From Flammeovirga kamogawensis (GTDB lineage: Bacteria; Bacteroidota; Bacteroidia; Cytophagales; Flammeovirgaceae), in contig NZ_CP076128.1 in NCBI RefSeq assembly GCF_018736065.1, positions 1,178,001 to 1,242,000 of the forward strand: DNA of 64,000 nt. The letters are read 5' to 3'. This document shows positions 36,364 through 45,440 of the stretch, piece after piece; position 1 is the first letter of the stretch; the number at the start of each line of letters is the position of its first letter. Position numbers and translations under genes: made by a program. The notes beneath the pieces were generated by a model. It saw nothing but the letters and a program-made list of their open reading frames with translations. It did not search any database and was not told the DNA's origin.

Positions 36364-37078
36364 GATTTAGTATAGATTAGTGTAGTAATTATAAAGTACG
36401 TAAAGGCGCTTCTGGCCTAATAAAAATGTTAGGTTAGGATTTAATTGGTTTCCTAAAATTTAACTTAAAGCAATAAAATGAGTTGTTGTAGTATCTATAA
36501 TTAGTAACTCATTTGAAAAATAAACAGTAATTTCATTTCATATATTATTTTGTTAGATCATTGACAATATCACAAGCTCTTTTTAAGTGTCTTGTTTACA
36601 TTACAATAGTAACTACACGCACAAAAACGCGCAAGTAAAATGATTTTTTTAAACATATTTGACCTATTATAACATAATTCATGTTAAAATCATTACTTAA
36701 TTTTAATAAACAAGCATAAACAGGCAAAAACAACGGTTTAAAACATACTAATCAAGGTAAAAAACACTTTTCTAAAATTGACTTAAATAAAACTTACTTA
36801 AAAAGCTGTTTTTAAGTAGTTATTAATGTTATCGGACTTTATTTCACAGTTTGTAACAATGTTTTATTTTTTTAACACATACCTAAAACATGCGTAAATA
36901 CGCACCTAAAACCACATAAATGCATGTTTATGCTGTTATTCACTCACGTTAACACCCAAAAACGCAACAGTTATTGTTTCGTGATTAATTCTTTGAATAC
37001 ATTTACGTCAGAAAAACACTTAATAATGTTTTAGAGCAAACAATAAAGCGAACATAAATTTTTAATACTACCTATCAT
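36364..37078. promoter_or_regulatory. 715-bp control region between divergent SusC genes
   Basis: No gene is seen. The stretch is AT-rich and holds several inverted repeats: AAATGAGTT/AACTCATTT (36476-36514), TGCGTA-AA-TACGCA (36891-36904) and CATAAA/TTTATG around TGCATG (36915-36932), plus a GCATAAAC (36714-36721) that is repeated in reverse as GTTTATGC. Repeated ACGC-containing words fall between. Regulator sites are likely, but the promoters themselves lack an obvious TAnnTTTG match. Confidence 0.5.
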
Positions 37079-40000
37079 ATGTATAAATTCTTACGAGCTA
37101 TTGTTAGTATACTTATTGTACTATCAACAACGTGCACAGTCTATGCACAAGAACAAACTATTAACGGAGTTATAAAAGACTCTATGACAGACGAACCTCT
37201 TATTGGTGCCTCTGTAAAAATTAAAGGAACAACACTTGGAACAATTACCGATTTTGATGGTAAATTCAAACTAGCAGCATCTCCTACTGCTGAATTGCAA
37301 ATTTCTTACATTGGTTACGAAACTTTAGAAATTAACGTAAACAACCGTAGCTCAATTGAAATCAAACTTGCTTCTGACGCAACTGAAATGCAAGAGCTTG
37401 TTGTAGTTGGATTGGGTGTTGAACGTGATGAAAGATCATTGGGTTATGCCGTACAAGAAGTAAGTGGCGACGATTTAGGCGCTGTAACGGGTTCTTCTAA
37501 CGTAATGAATAACCTAAGTGGTAAAGTTGCCGGTGTACAAATTAATCAAGTGGGTGGTTCTCCTGGTTCCTCTTCCAATGTTGTTATTCGTGGTAATGCA
37601 ATGTTAGACGGTTCTAACCAACCGTTATATGTAATTGACGGTATCCCTATGAACAACAGTAACATTGCCAATGCAAACGATGCAGACAATGGCGGTGTGG
37701 ATACTGGTGACGGTATGTCTGGTGTAAATGCAGAAGACATTGAAAGTATGTCGGTACTAAAAGGACCTGCTGCTACGGCAATTTATGGTTCTAGAGGTAT
37801 TAATGGTGTAATCATGATTACTACAAAAAGTGGTAAAGGTGGTCAAAAAGGTTTAGGGGTTGATTTCTCTCACACATCTACGGTAAGTACTTTAGGTATC
37901 ACTCCTGACAATCAAGAAACGTATGCACACGGTACCAACGGTAATTTTGCTTCTGATCCTCAAAGAGATTACGGCATGTGGGGACCAAAAGTAACACCAG
38001 GTATGACAACTGACGCATATTATGATGGAAAAGAAAGAACAGTTCAATTCTATGATAATTATGATGAATTCTTCAAACCTTCTTACACAGCCACTACCAA
38101 CGTTTCTTTAACTAAAGTAACTGATGAAAGTTCGGTACGTTTCTCTTATTCGAACATGTCTAACAACGGTAATGTTGACAACCAAAGTTATGAAAGAAAC
38201 ACTTTTACATTAAGAGGAACTTCTGATTTATCAGACAAGTTACACCTTGATGCTAGAATGAACTACATTAAAGAAGATGCTTTAAACAGACCTTCTATGG
38301 GTAATAGTGTAAACAACTATATGGGTTACATGAACTCGATTCCTAATACGTACGATGTAAATTGGATGAAAGATTACAAAGATGAAGACGGAAGACCTGT
38401 TGGCTATAACACTATAAATGAAAACCCGTATTGGACAATGTATGAAACTAGTTTCGAAGATTCGAAAGATAGATTTATGGGGATGGCTTCTTTAACGTAT
38501 GATTTCACAGACCATTTAAAATTACAAGGTAGAGCAGGTACAGATTATACTTCTTGGAGAGCAGAAGTTTTAGACCCTCTTTATACACCTTGGTATGAGT
38601 CTGGTAGAGCTTACGAAAGAACACAATTAGATAGAGAAGATAACTTTGATGGTTTACTTACCTACTCTAACCGTTTCGGAAAATGGGATGTTGTCGGTAA
38701 CTTCGGTGCTTCTTACATGCACATTGAAAGAAAGTATACAGACACAGGTTCTTCTAACTTCTCAGATCCTTTACAACAAAATCCAATGTCTGGTTCTGAC
38801 AGATTTGCAACTTACGATACTTATCAAAAAGCAATTGGTTCTGTATATGCAACTGCTTCTATTGGTTACGATGGGTATTTGTTCTTAGATGTTTCTGGTC
38901 GTAACGATTGGTCTTCTACACTTCCTTTAGATAACAACTCTTACTTCTATCCTTCTATTAGTGGTTCTTGGGTATTTTCTGATATGGATTGGGACACACC
39001 AGAATGGTTGACATTTGGTAAAATGAGAGCTTCTTGGGCGAAAGTTGGTTCGGATACAGACCCTTATATGTTACAACAATACTATCAAATTGATGGTCAA
39101 TCTCAAGATGGATTACAAACGGGTAACATCTACGGTAACACAATTAACAACAGTGCTTTAAAACCATCTATGCAAACATCTTACGAGATCGGTATGAACT
39201 TAAGAATGTTTGATGATAAATTAAACCTTGATATGGCCTACTACAACTCTAGTTCTGTAGATCAAATCATGAAAGTAAGGATTCCTGAATCGTCTGGATA
39301 TGAAGATGCGATTATTAATGCAGGTGAAATCATTAACAAAGGTGTAGAAATATCTTTAGGTTATGACATTCTTAGAAAGAAAGATTTAAACTGGCACACA
39401 CAAGTAAACTTTGCGTATAACTACAACGAAGTGGTTTCTTTATCAGAAGGTGTAGATCAGTATCTAGTAGGTGAAGGTCCTGTAAATATTGTGGCTGCTC
39501 CTGGTCAGTCTTACGGTACAATTATGGGTTCTGCTTACAAAAGAGATAGCAATGGAAATATTATTGTAAACGAAGATGGTATTCCTCAGGTAGAAGATGG
39601 TTACCAACAAATTGGTAATGGTGTACAACCTTTCATGGTAGGTTGGGTAAACCAATTCCAGTACAAAAACATTACGTTTGGAATGGTTATCGATGCCAAG
39701 TTTGGTGGAGACATCTACTCTTCTACAAATGCTAATATGTACTCCAACGGTAAACATCAAGACACTGCAGATGGTAGAAATACAATGCACGAAACAGGCG
39801 TTTACAACCCTGGTAATTTAGTTTATGAAAATGGCGAGCCTTTTAATGGGTTTACAAACGACCAAGATTTACAAAACTACTACCAAGCAACCGCTGGTGT
39901 AGACGAAGAGCATGTATATGATGCTTCTTATATTAGAATTAGTGAAATTTCTATCGGGTACACTTTCCCTAAAACGATGGTTTCTAAAGCAAAAATGCAA

Positions 40001-40165
40001 AACCTTCAACTTTCGTTTGTGGCTTCTAACTTAGGTTACTTATGGAAAAGTACAGAAAACATTGACCCTGCCGCTAGTTTCTCTTACGGAAATGCACAAG
40101 GTATGGAAGTGGGTTCTTACCCTCTACCAAGAACATTTGGTTTAAAGCTTAACGCTAAATTTTAA
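37079..40165 (+). CDS. SusC/RagA TonB-linked outer-membrane transporter (second copy)
   Basis: 1028 residues with the same architecture as the minus-strand copy: signal peptide to VYAQ; CarboxypepD-like domain (INGVIKDSMTDEPLIGASVKI); TonB box MQELVVVGLG; plug with VVIRG and PLYVIDGIPM; barrel ending FGLKLNAKF. Long shared segments such as WVFSDMDW and RASWA-VGSDTDPY show that the two are paralogues. It precedes its SusD by 76 bases. The two divergent pairs probably transport related but not identical substrates. Confidence 0.96.
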   Translation: MYKFLRAIVSILIVLSTTCTVYAQEQTINGVIKDSMTDEPLIGASVKIKGTTLGTITDFDGKFKLAASPTAELQISYIGYETLEINVNNRSSIEIKLASDATEMQELVVVGLGVERDERSLGYAVQEVSGDDLGAVTGSSNVMNNLSGKVAGVQINQVGGSPGSSSNVVIRGNAMLDGSNQPLYVIDGIPMNNSNIANANDADNGGVDTGDGMSGVNAEDIESMSVLKGPAATAIYGSRGINGVIMITTKSGKGGQKGLGVDFSHTSTVSTLGITPDNQETYAHGTNGNFASDPQRDYGMWGPKVTPGMTTDAYYDGKERTVQFYDNYDEFFKPSYTATTNVSLTKVTDESSVRFSYSNMSNNGNVDNQSYERNTFTLRGTSDLSDKLHLDARMNYIKEDALNRPSMGNSVNNYMGYMNSIPNTYDVNWMKDYKDEDGRPVGYNTINENPYWTMYETSFEDSKDRFMGMASLTYDFTDHLKLQGRAGTDYTSWRAEVLDPLYTPWYESGRAYERTQLDREDNFDGLLTYSNRFGKWDVVGNFGASYMHIERKYTDTGSSNFSDPLQQNPMSGSDRFATYDTYQKAIGSVYATASIGYDGYLFLDVSGRNDWSSTLPLDNNSYFYPSISGSWVFSDMDWDTPEWLTFGKMRASWAKVGSDTDPYMLQQYYQIDGQSQDGLQTGNIYGNTINNSALKPSMQTSYEIGMNLRMFDDKLNLDMAYYNSSSVDQIMKVRIPESSGYEDAIINAGEIINKGVEISLGYDILRKKDLNWHTQVNFAYNYNEVVSLSEGVDQYLVGEGPVNIVAAPGQSYGTIMGSAYKRDSNGNIIVNEDGIPQVEDGYQQIGNGVQPFMVGWVNQFQYKNITFGMVIDAKFGGDIYSSTNANMYSNGKHQDTADGRNTMHETGVYNPGNLVYENGEPFNGFTNDQDLQNYYQATAGVDEEHVYDASYIRISEISIGYTFPKTMVSKAKMQNLQLSFVASNLGYLWKSTENIDPAASFSYGNAQGMEVGSYPLPRTFGLKLNAKF

Positions 40166-40182
40166 TTAAAAGAGATTATCCA

Positions 40183-40222
40183 GCCATTTGATGTAAGCAA
40201 ATTACGTCTTTCATCAAATGGC
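40183..40222 (+). repeat. Intercistronic hairpin between susC and susD
   Basis: GCCATTTGATG (40183-40193) pairs perfectly with CATCAAATGGC (40212-40222) around an 18-base loop, not followed by a T run. In this position it could protect the SusC mRNA end or set the SusC:SusD ratio. The minus-strand pair, with an 11-base gap, lacks it. Confidence 0.6.
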
Positions 40223-40241
40223 CTAAAAAAAATAGATAAAT

Positions 40242-42155
40242 ATGAAAGCAAACAAATTTATTATCGGAGCAGTTTTAGCTGCAAGTATGTTTTCTTGTAC
40301 AGATAAATTTGAGGAAATGAACAAAGATCCTTGGTCAGCAGACGAAATGGATCCGAAGTATCAATTCACTCACATCCAAAATAAACCTTATACAGATGGA
40401 GGTGAATCTTGGAGAACACAAATTATCATGACGGGGCCAATGTCTCAAGCAACAGGTAACCTTTATGCTGCTGGAGAATCGTTCAGTACATCGTACAAAG
40501 ATTGGGCTTGGAACAACATTTATAAAGAAGTTCTAAAAAACGTAACGGATCTAGAATCAAAGCTCCCTGCTTCTAGTGCACAACTTGGCCAAGTAGAAAT
40601 TACAAAGGTTATTGATATGATGAAGGTAGTTTCTATGTACGGTGACGTACCTTACACAGAAGCTGGTAAAGGATATGTTGAACACATTTTATACCCTAAA
40701 TACGATGCTCAAGAGGTAGCTCTTGAAGCAATGATTACAGATCTGAAAAATGGTCGTGAATGGGTAACAAATGGGGAGACATTTACGGATGATTTCTATT
40801 ACAGAGGTGTTGCTGGAGCATGGCAAAGATTAGCGAATTCTATGTTAATGAAAGTCGCTTTATACATGTCGGAAGGTAACCCTCAACGTGCAAAAGAAGT
40901 ATTTGCTGAAGCATTTAATCACTCTGCCGGATACATTTCTAACGTTGCTGAAACGGCAAAATTAGAACACTCATTAAACGGTGGTGCTTGGGGACAACAC
41001 ATGAACGGTTGTGGTGCTGCAATGACTTCTCAAGTAGGTGGCTTTGCGTATGGATATATGAGTGAAACATCGCTTAAATCTATGCAATCAAGAAAAGATC
41101 CTCGTTTATTCTATGTAACTGGTGTACACGATTATACATCGTCTCCAAGTTCAATGATTATTCCTACAGCAGATTATAATCCATTTGAAATGGCTGAAGG
41201 CTGGGGTGAATCTGTAAAACCTGTTTCTTTGAGAGGAACAAGAATGGGTGATCAGGACGGACAAATTGCATTATTTGCCATTGCTGAAGATAACGATATT
41301 GAAAGCGCACAAATTATTAATGCAGACTACTTTGGTAGAATGATAAACGGAGCACCTGTAGCAATACCAAGTGAAAGACCATTTACAGAAGCTGGTGATA
41401 AATTCACATTGGCCTCTTTAAATAACATGACAATAATGAATCCTTTGTCTCCGACTATTATCATGAGTTCTGACGAAGTAAATTTCTTAATTGCTGAAGC
41501 TATTGAGAAAGGCTTAATTGGAGGTAATTCTTCTCAATATTTTGAAGCAGGAATGAGAGATGCTTTTGCAAAATACCCTACTTTCTTCCCTGGTCAAGAT
41601 TATGTACAAGGAGCAATTGCTGCTTACAAAACAACTGATGAAGGAGCTGGTTATAACTATGAAGCAGCAAAAGAAGAATACATTACAAATGAGTTAGCGG
41701 CATTCACGTCTTCTGCAAATAAATTAGACAATATCATTTACCAAGCATGGGTTTCACAAATTGGTCATGGTGTAAATACATTTACACTTTGGAACAGAAC
41801 GCACTTACCTTCTTTTGTAACACCTGTTTTAGATAAAAACGAGTACGAAACAATCGACATACCTGTATATACTACAGACCCTAGAGATGCCGTTGCAGAA
41901 GGAAAACCAGTACCAACGCCAATTGGTGTAAAAAATATTCCTTTCCATTCTCCTGGTAGCACTTCTTTTGTTCGTTCAAGAAGATTTGATTACCCTAATA
42001 ACGAGATGTCTTCTAACGCTACAAATTACCAAGAAGCTGTAGAAAGACAACGTGGAGATGCTGGTTCTACAAATCAGTTTAATACAGTAGACCAATGGAT
42101 TTCTTTCAAAGGAGTTTACTCCAACGCTAAAGGAATTGAGTTGATTAAAAAATAA
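40242..42155 (+). CDS. SusD/RagB-family nutrient-binding lipoprotein (second copy)
   Basis: 637 residues. Lipobox MFSC (Cys19), then TDKFEEMN. SusD-like helical fold with MDPKYQFTHIQ, VSMYGDVPYTEAGKGY, a long C-terminal region and FDYPNNEMSSN. It is the partner of the upstream SusC and a paralogue of the SusD at 31382. Differences cluster in the surface loops (for example, the insertion around DNDIESAQIINADYFGR), fitting altered substrate binding. A perfect palindromic terminator ends the operon. Confidence 0.93.
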   Translation: MKANKFIIGAVLAASMFSCTDKFEEMNKDPWSADEMDPKYQFTHIQNKPYTDGGESWRTQIIMTGPMSQATGNLYAAGESFSTSYKDWAWNNIYKEVLKNVTDLESKLPASSAQLGQVEITKVIDMMKVVSMYGDVPYTEAGKGYVEHILYPKYDAQEVALEAMITDLKNGREWVTNGETFTDDFYYRGVAGAWQRLANSMLMKVALYMSEGNPQRAKEVFAEAFNHSAGYISNVAETAKLEHSLNGGAWGQHMNGCGAAMTSQVGGFAYGYMSETSLKSMQSRKDPRLFYVTGVHDYTSSPSSMIIPTADYNPFEMAEGWGESVKPVSLRGTRMGDQDGQIALFAIAEDNDIESAQIINADYFGRMINGAPVAIPSERPFTEAGDKFTLASLNNMTIMNPLSPTIIMSSDEVNFLIAEAIEKGLIGGNSSQYFEAGMRDAFAKYPTFFPGQDYVQGAIAAYKTTDEGAGYNYEAAKEEYITNELAAFTSSANKLDNIIYQAWVSQIGHGVNTFTLWNRTHLPSFVTPVLDKNEYETIDIPVYTTDPRDAVAEGKPVPTPIGVKNIPFHSPGSTSFVRSRRFDYPNNEMSSNATNYQEAVERQRGDAGSTNQFNTVDQWISFKGVYSNAKGIELIKK

Positions 42156-42192
42156 CTTTCCTCTACTTAAAGCAAAAGTAACAATTAACATT

Positions 42193-42225
42193 AGGTCACT
42201 CTGAATATTCAGAGTGACCTTTTTT
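42193..42225. terminator. Terminator after the plus-strand SusC/SusD operon
   Basis: A perfect 28-base palindrome (AGGTCACTCTGAAT and its complement, 42193-42220) followed by a T run. With no real loop bases except the inner pairs, it is a very strong hairpin. Confidence 0.88.
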
Positions 42226-42240
42226 ATGCTCTTGACAATT

Positions 42241-43875
42241 TTAAAATGTAGGTGCCATTGAATGAATATGATTCATATTTTGTTGATGCATCATTTGCAT
42301 GTGTTGTTGATGCATCAAGTTTTGCTGCATCATAAAACTATTATTATTTCCAAAAAACCAATACTGTCCTTTTATATTAAGTTGAAATGGCATTACAAAT
42401 ACAGAAGGTTTTTCTATTAATTTGTTCTTTAATTTAAACTTAAACTTCCCCTTTTCTCCTCCATTTAAAATATAGGCTTTAATGAACGTATCTACTTCTT
42501 CATCAAAGTTTTCATTTACTGCATTAAGGAACTCATAATTGATTATTTCCCCCTTATCATCTGTAAACATTTTCACTAACAATGGTTGATAAACAGCATT
42601 ATTGATAAAAAAATCATCCTCAAAATGTTTATCAAAAAGCTTATTTATTTTCTTTGTTTTAACAGGGGTAAGAACATCTACCAGATAGGAATACTCTATA
42701 TCACCTTTCTTGAATGTACTTTGAGTAATCAACCTACTCTTCACCACAATATTCTTTGTATTTCCATCATAAGGGTCTTCAACTGTTTTATCTAGATGTA
42801 AGATCTGTTTTTTAGAAAAATCATACTCACAAACAATTTTTTCATCATAAGCTGTTAATTGTCTTTCTACATAGTTAAATGAATAAAATAAAGAATCTCC
42901 CACATACACTTCACCACTTTTAGCTTCCCCTTCTTCATATACATTATTCATTACTTTCTTTCCATCCACAAATAGTGTAGTCGTCCCTTCTTTTTCTCCA
43001 TTTACTTTGCTACTTAAGCCCACAGAATATACTTTTTGATGCTCTAAAGTGAAATACTCTTCTACATAATTATTCTCATTGATTGAAGTTATCAAAGAAT
43101 AATATTGATATTCAGCAGGGTTAGTTGTTTTTCTATAAAACTTATCAAAATAAACTTTTTCATTATTTCCTAGCCTACTTGTTACGTAAGCTAAGTTGAT
43201 TAGACCCCCAAGGTTTTTATCGTTCATTTTATAATTATCCTCATACTCTCCCACCAGAAAAGAGAAGTAGTTTACCCCTTTTGTATCAAGTTCACCACTA
43301 CTTGTAATCACATTTGAATATTTAGAAAAAAACTTCTGAATCATTGGCTCTAAAGATTTTTTAGTAGGGTTTAATTCTTCCCAAAGATCCTCATCGTACC
43401 TTTTTGCAATATAAGTTTGGTGTAATACTGAACCATTGAAGTTCATATTATATATTTTTGCAAAAACGGTACTATCAAACTCAGCAATAAATTGCACATA
43501 CGTTTTTCTATCACGAGTTCTCCCTCTGAAATGTATATTTTGAGCAACAAAAAAAGAATCTAATCCTATTTTCACACCTTTATATGTATCAGTAGGAATA
43601 CTAGTAAAATATCCTTCTTTTGTTTTTACAGATAATTTGGCGTTTTCAAATTTCACCAAACGATGCTTTACAATAGCATTATTACCATAGAGAATTCCGG
43701 GAATATTACTCTCTAAACTTTTTGAAATACTCACACTTGGAGTAAAAGACATGGGATCATAATACCCATGAATAGGTGTTCCTCCTGCATCAAAGGCAAA
43801 TCCAATTTTTTGTTGAGCATTGCAAAAAATAGACATGAAACACATCAAGATAGCACTACCAGTTAGTTTGTACAT
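42241..43875 (-). CDS. Secreted protein with Met/His/Gln-rich C-terminal tail
   Basis: 544 residues: signal peptide to about CNAQ, an unrecognised mostly beta body (about 20-505), and a C-terminal segment (about 512-544) made almost entirely of Met, His, Gln and Asn, for example MHQQHMQMMHQQNMN. The body contains several FDST-, DKFYRK- and YEGNT-like segments but no motif I know; the positions of two segments suggest a repeat of WxxL/E-rich blocks, which I cannot prove. The tail resembles methionine/histidine-rich metal-binding regions of copper-handling proteins. It converges with the SusC/SusD operon, sharing the terminator. Confidence 0.55.
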   Translation of the reverse strand: MYKLTGSAILMCFMSIFCNAQQKIGFAFDAGGTPIHGYYDPMSFTPSVSISKSLESNIPGILYGNNAIVKHRLVKFENAKLSVKTKEGYFTSIPTDTYKGVKIGLDSFFVAQNIHFRGRTRDRKTYVQFIAEFDSTVFAKIYNMNFNGSVLHQTYIAKRYDEDLWEELNPTKKSLEPMIQKFFSKYSNVITSSGELDTKGVNYFSFLVGEYEDNYKMNDKNLGGLINLAYVTSRLGNNEKVYFDKFYRKTTNPAEYQYYSLITSINENNYVEEYFTLEHQKVYSVGLSSKVNGEKEGTTTLFVDGKKVMNNVYEEGEAKSGEVYVGDSLFYSFNYVERQLTAYDEKIVCEYDFSKKQILHLDKTVEDPYDGNTKNIVVKSRLITQSTFKKGDIEYSYLVDVLTPVKTKKINKLFDKHFEDDFFINNAVYQPLLVKMFTDDKGEIINYEFLNAVNENFDEEVDTFIKAYILNGGEKGKFKFKLKNKLIEKPSVFVMPFQLNIKGQYWFFGNNNSFMMQQNLMHQQHMQMMHQQNMNHIHSMAPTF

Positions 43876-44058
43876 AATATATAATTGAAGATAAATTTAT
43901 AGTCGAGTCAATTTATATATTCCCTAAACAAATACAAAGTAATACATTATATAACTACGTACAGACTATTAAATATATCTAAACCACTCATGTTCAACAA
44001 CAAAAGAAATAAATGGATAATTTTAATAGAAATATTTCACTAAGCCATACAATTTCTC

Positions 44059-44066
44059 TACATTTG
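44059..44066 (+). promoter_or_regulatory. -7 promoter box of the tmRNA gene
   Basis: TACATTTG matches TAnnTTTG, 34 bases upstream of the mature tmRNA 5' end. A small hairpin (CCGCT and AGCGG, 44071-44088) lies in the predicted leader, which RNase P would remove. Confidence 0.7.
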
Positions 44067-44099
44067 TAGTCCGCTTAAAAGAGAGCGGCCAGTTTACTT

Positions 44100-44506
44100 G
44101 GGGTCGACTGGTTTTGACAGGTTGAGATTTTGCTAGTGTAAGCATGCAGGCTCGTGGGATGAGAGCCTTGAAAGATAATTCCAAAATCTAGTTGGCAACA
44201 ATTCGTTTGCTATGGCTGCCTAGTCTCCCTTAGGGTTGTAGACATATGGGCTTAAATGGAACTGACCTAACGGCGTTTCCGAGCTACATCGTCCTTTGCC
44301 TTGATCTTTGGGCGGAGATTTGACGGTGCCGAAATCATCGATCTAGCTTGATACCTGCTGTGGGTTGATAGCGAAGCTAAAGCAGATAAGGTAAAGTTTG
44401 AGGTTGTTTTCGCCTTGGCTTTTCTCGAAAATTTAAGTAAAACTAAGCATGTAGAAGGCTTGTCTTTGTCCTTCTCTGGACGAGGGTTCGACTCCCTCCG
44501 ACTCCA
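44100..44506 (+). ncRNA. ssrA: Transfer-messenger RNA (tmRNA), tag peptide ending AMAA
   Basis: About 407 nt. The 5' end GGGGTCG pairs with CGACTCC at 44499-44505 as the acceptor stem, discriminator A at 44506; CCA is not encoded. The T arm is GAGGG-TTCGACT-CCCTC (44482-44498), and the 5' D-like region is GGTTTTGACAGG. The reading frame GGC AAC AAT TCG TTT GCT ATG GCT GCC TAG at 44194-44223 gives the tag (A)GNNSFAMAA, following TAGTT. tmRNA rescues stalled ribosomes by adding this tag for proteolysis. A hairpin terminator follows directly. Confidence 0.97.
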
Positions 44507-44510
44507 CAAA

Positions 44511-44542
44511 AAACCCTCTTTACGGTATAGTAAGGAGGGTTT
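44511..44542 (+). terminator. Terminator of the tmRNA gene
   Basis: AAACCCTCTTTAC pairs with GTAAGGAGGGTTT (12 of 13 Watson-Crick pairs plus one G-U), loop of 6, then T run. Confidence 0.92.
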
Positions 44543-44553
44543 TTCTGTTTTAT

Positions 44554-44577
44554 GGGGATAACATTGGGGATAACATC
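44554..44577 (+). repeat. Tandem 12-bp repeat beyond the tmRNA
   Basis: GGGGATAACATT is followed at once by GGGGATAACATC (11 of 12 identical). It begins 12 bases after the tmRNA terminator stem and marks the start of the accessory stretch. Confidence 0.7.
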
Positions 44578-44592
44578 TTTTAGTTGGAATAT

Positions 44593-44645
44593 AAAAAAAG
44601 AAGTAAACTTGGATATCTATGGATACTCAGTTTACCTCTTTTTTT
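44593..44645. terminator. Second, bidirectional hairpin downstream of the tmRNA
   Basis: AAAAAAAGAAGTAAACT (44593-44609) pairs with AGTTTACCTCTTTTTTT (44629-44645) with a single mismatch and a 19-base loop. It could terminate the minus-strand gene ending at 44701 as well as any plus-strand readthrough. Confidence 0.75.
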
Positions 44646-44653
44646 GTTTGTGG

Positions 44654-44680
44654 TGTAGAATATGTAGAGTTTGTAGAGTT
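44654..44680 (+). repeat. Three-iteron module, copy A
   Basis: Three tandem 9-bp units: TGTAGAATA, TGTAGAGTT, TGTAGAGTT. The same module recurs inverted at 45397-45423 and 46675-46701. This copy lies 20 bases past the 3' end of the minus-strand gene at 44701. It is followed by a GTAGAGT/ACTCTAC inverted repeat. Confidence 0.75.
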
Positions 44681-44700
44681 TTAGATACTCTACTTGAATT

Positions 44701-45177
44701 TTACAAAAGACGAAATATATCTCCTTCAAAAATCTCTATTTCATCTAACATCTTTTCAAGATCCATATAATTTACCCCTTCAATTATTTTTAAATCTTGA
44801 GTAGTATCCATGAAAACTAACTGAATTTCTTTTAGAGTTTCCTCTCTTCCTTTTTCTTGGTTAAATAGATTGTTTTTCAACGATACTAAATCATTTGATA
44901 TATTATATTCATTTCCTATTAATGCATAGCCTATTGTTTCTCCTGAAGGTAATGTTGCTTTTATTTGTACCTTATTCATACTCTTCAAAACCGTAAGTTG
45001 ACTAAGATTATATCTCTTCTGTAAAAGTAAAGCAACTGTATTTTTCTTTGCTGATGCATCCATATTACTAAAAATCTTAGTAGTAATTCTTATTTCTTTC
45101 TCATCTCCAATACTATTGATAAGATCTTCAGACATTAACTGACTTTCTTTTACCTCTAATTTGGTTGATGGAAACAT
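44701..45177 (-). CDS. Unknown protein in the tmRNA-side island
   Basis: About 158 residues from MFPSTKLEVKESQLMSEDL (ATG at 45177). The frame extends to 45252, but that part lies on top of a plus-strand coding remnant, so the shorter start is favoured. The protein is charged and mostly helical with a short hydrophobic centre; no signal peptide, no recognised domain. Gene order and the repeated iteron at its 3' end suggest it belongs to the accessory island. Confidence 0.45.
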   Translation of the reverse strand: MFPSTKLEVKESQLMSEDLINSIGDEKEIRITTKIFSNMDASAKKNTVALLLQKRYNLSQLTVLKSMNKVQIKATLPSGETIGYALIGNEYNISNDLVSLKNNLFNQEKGREETLKEIQLVFMDTTQDLKIIEGVNYMDLEKMLDEIEIFEGDIFRLL

Positions 45178-45322
45178 AGAAGAAGATGATAGTGGTCTTT
45201 CATATATGGAAATAGAGGGTTTTACACTTTGGCAATTCCTTGTCAATAACAATATAAAAGAAGAAGATAGATATTTTAATCAAAAAAGTGAAGATAAAGA
45301 TATTGATCCTTTACCTTTCTAA
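45143..45322 (+). pseudogene. C-terminal remnant of an unknown protein
   Basis: An open plus-strand frame after a TGA at 45140 reads LSFTSNLVDGNIEEDD, then YMEIEGFTLWQF, and ends KDIDPLPF before TAA. The acidic run and DPLPF ending look like a real protein terminus, but there is no matching upstream part; the first in-frame ATG is at 45206. It opposes, and partly overlaps, the 5' end of the minus-strand gene at 44701. I read it as debris from an earlier insertion. Confidence 0.35.
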
Positions 45323-45396
45323 ATCTACCTTCCTATAGTTTTATAAAAAATCTTTTTTGTGCTTGATTAGCCTCTAACAAAATTACATAAAATAAA

Positions 45397-45423
45397 TAAT
45401 CTACAAATTCCACATATTCTACA
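45397..45423 (-). repeat. Three-iteron module, copy B
   Basis: On the minus strand: TGTAGAATA, TGTGGAATT, TGTAGATTA. It lies 18 bases past the fic stop and in direct orientation relative to copy C. Confidence 0.72.
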
Positions 45424-45440
45424 CCATCAAATTATGCAAC

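Noticed and set aside
33507-41962. Numerous frames antisense to SusC, SusD and dnaE genes
   Set aside because: They follow codon periodicity of the real genes on the other strand.
44267-44509. Minus-strand frame beginning MWSRRESNPRP
   Set aside because: It lies entirely on the tmRNA gene. Spurious proteins of this sort arise from tmRNA or tRNA antisense and are not real.
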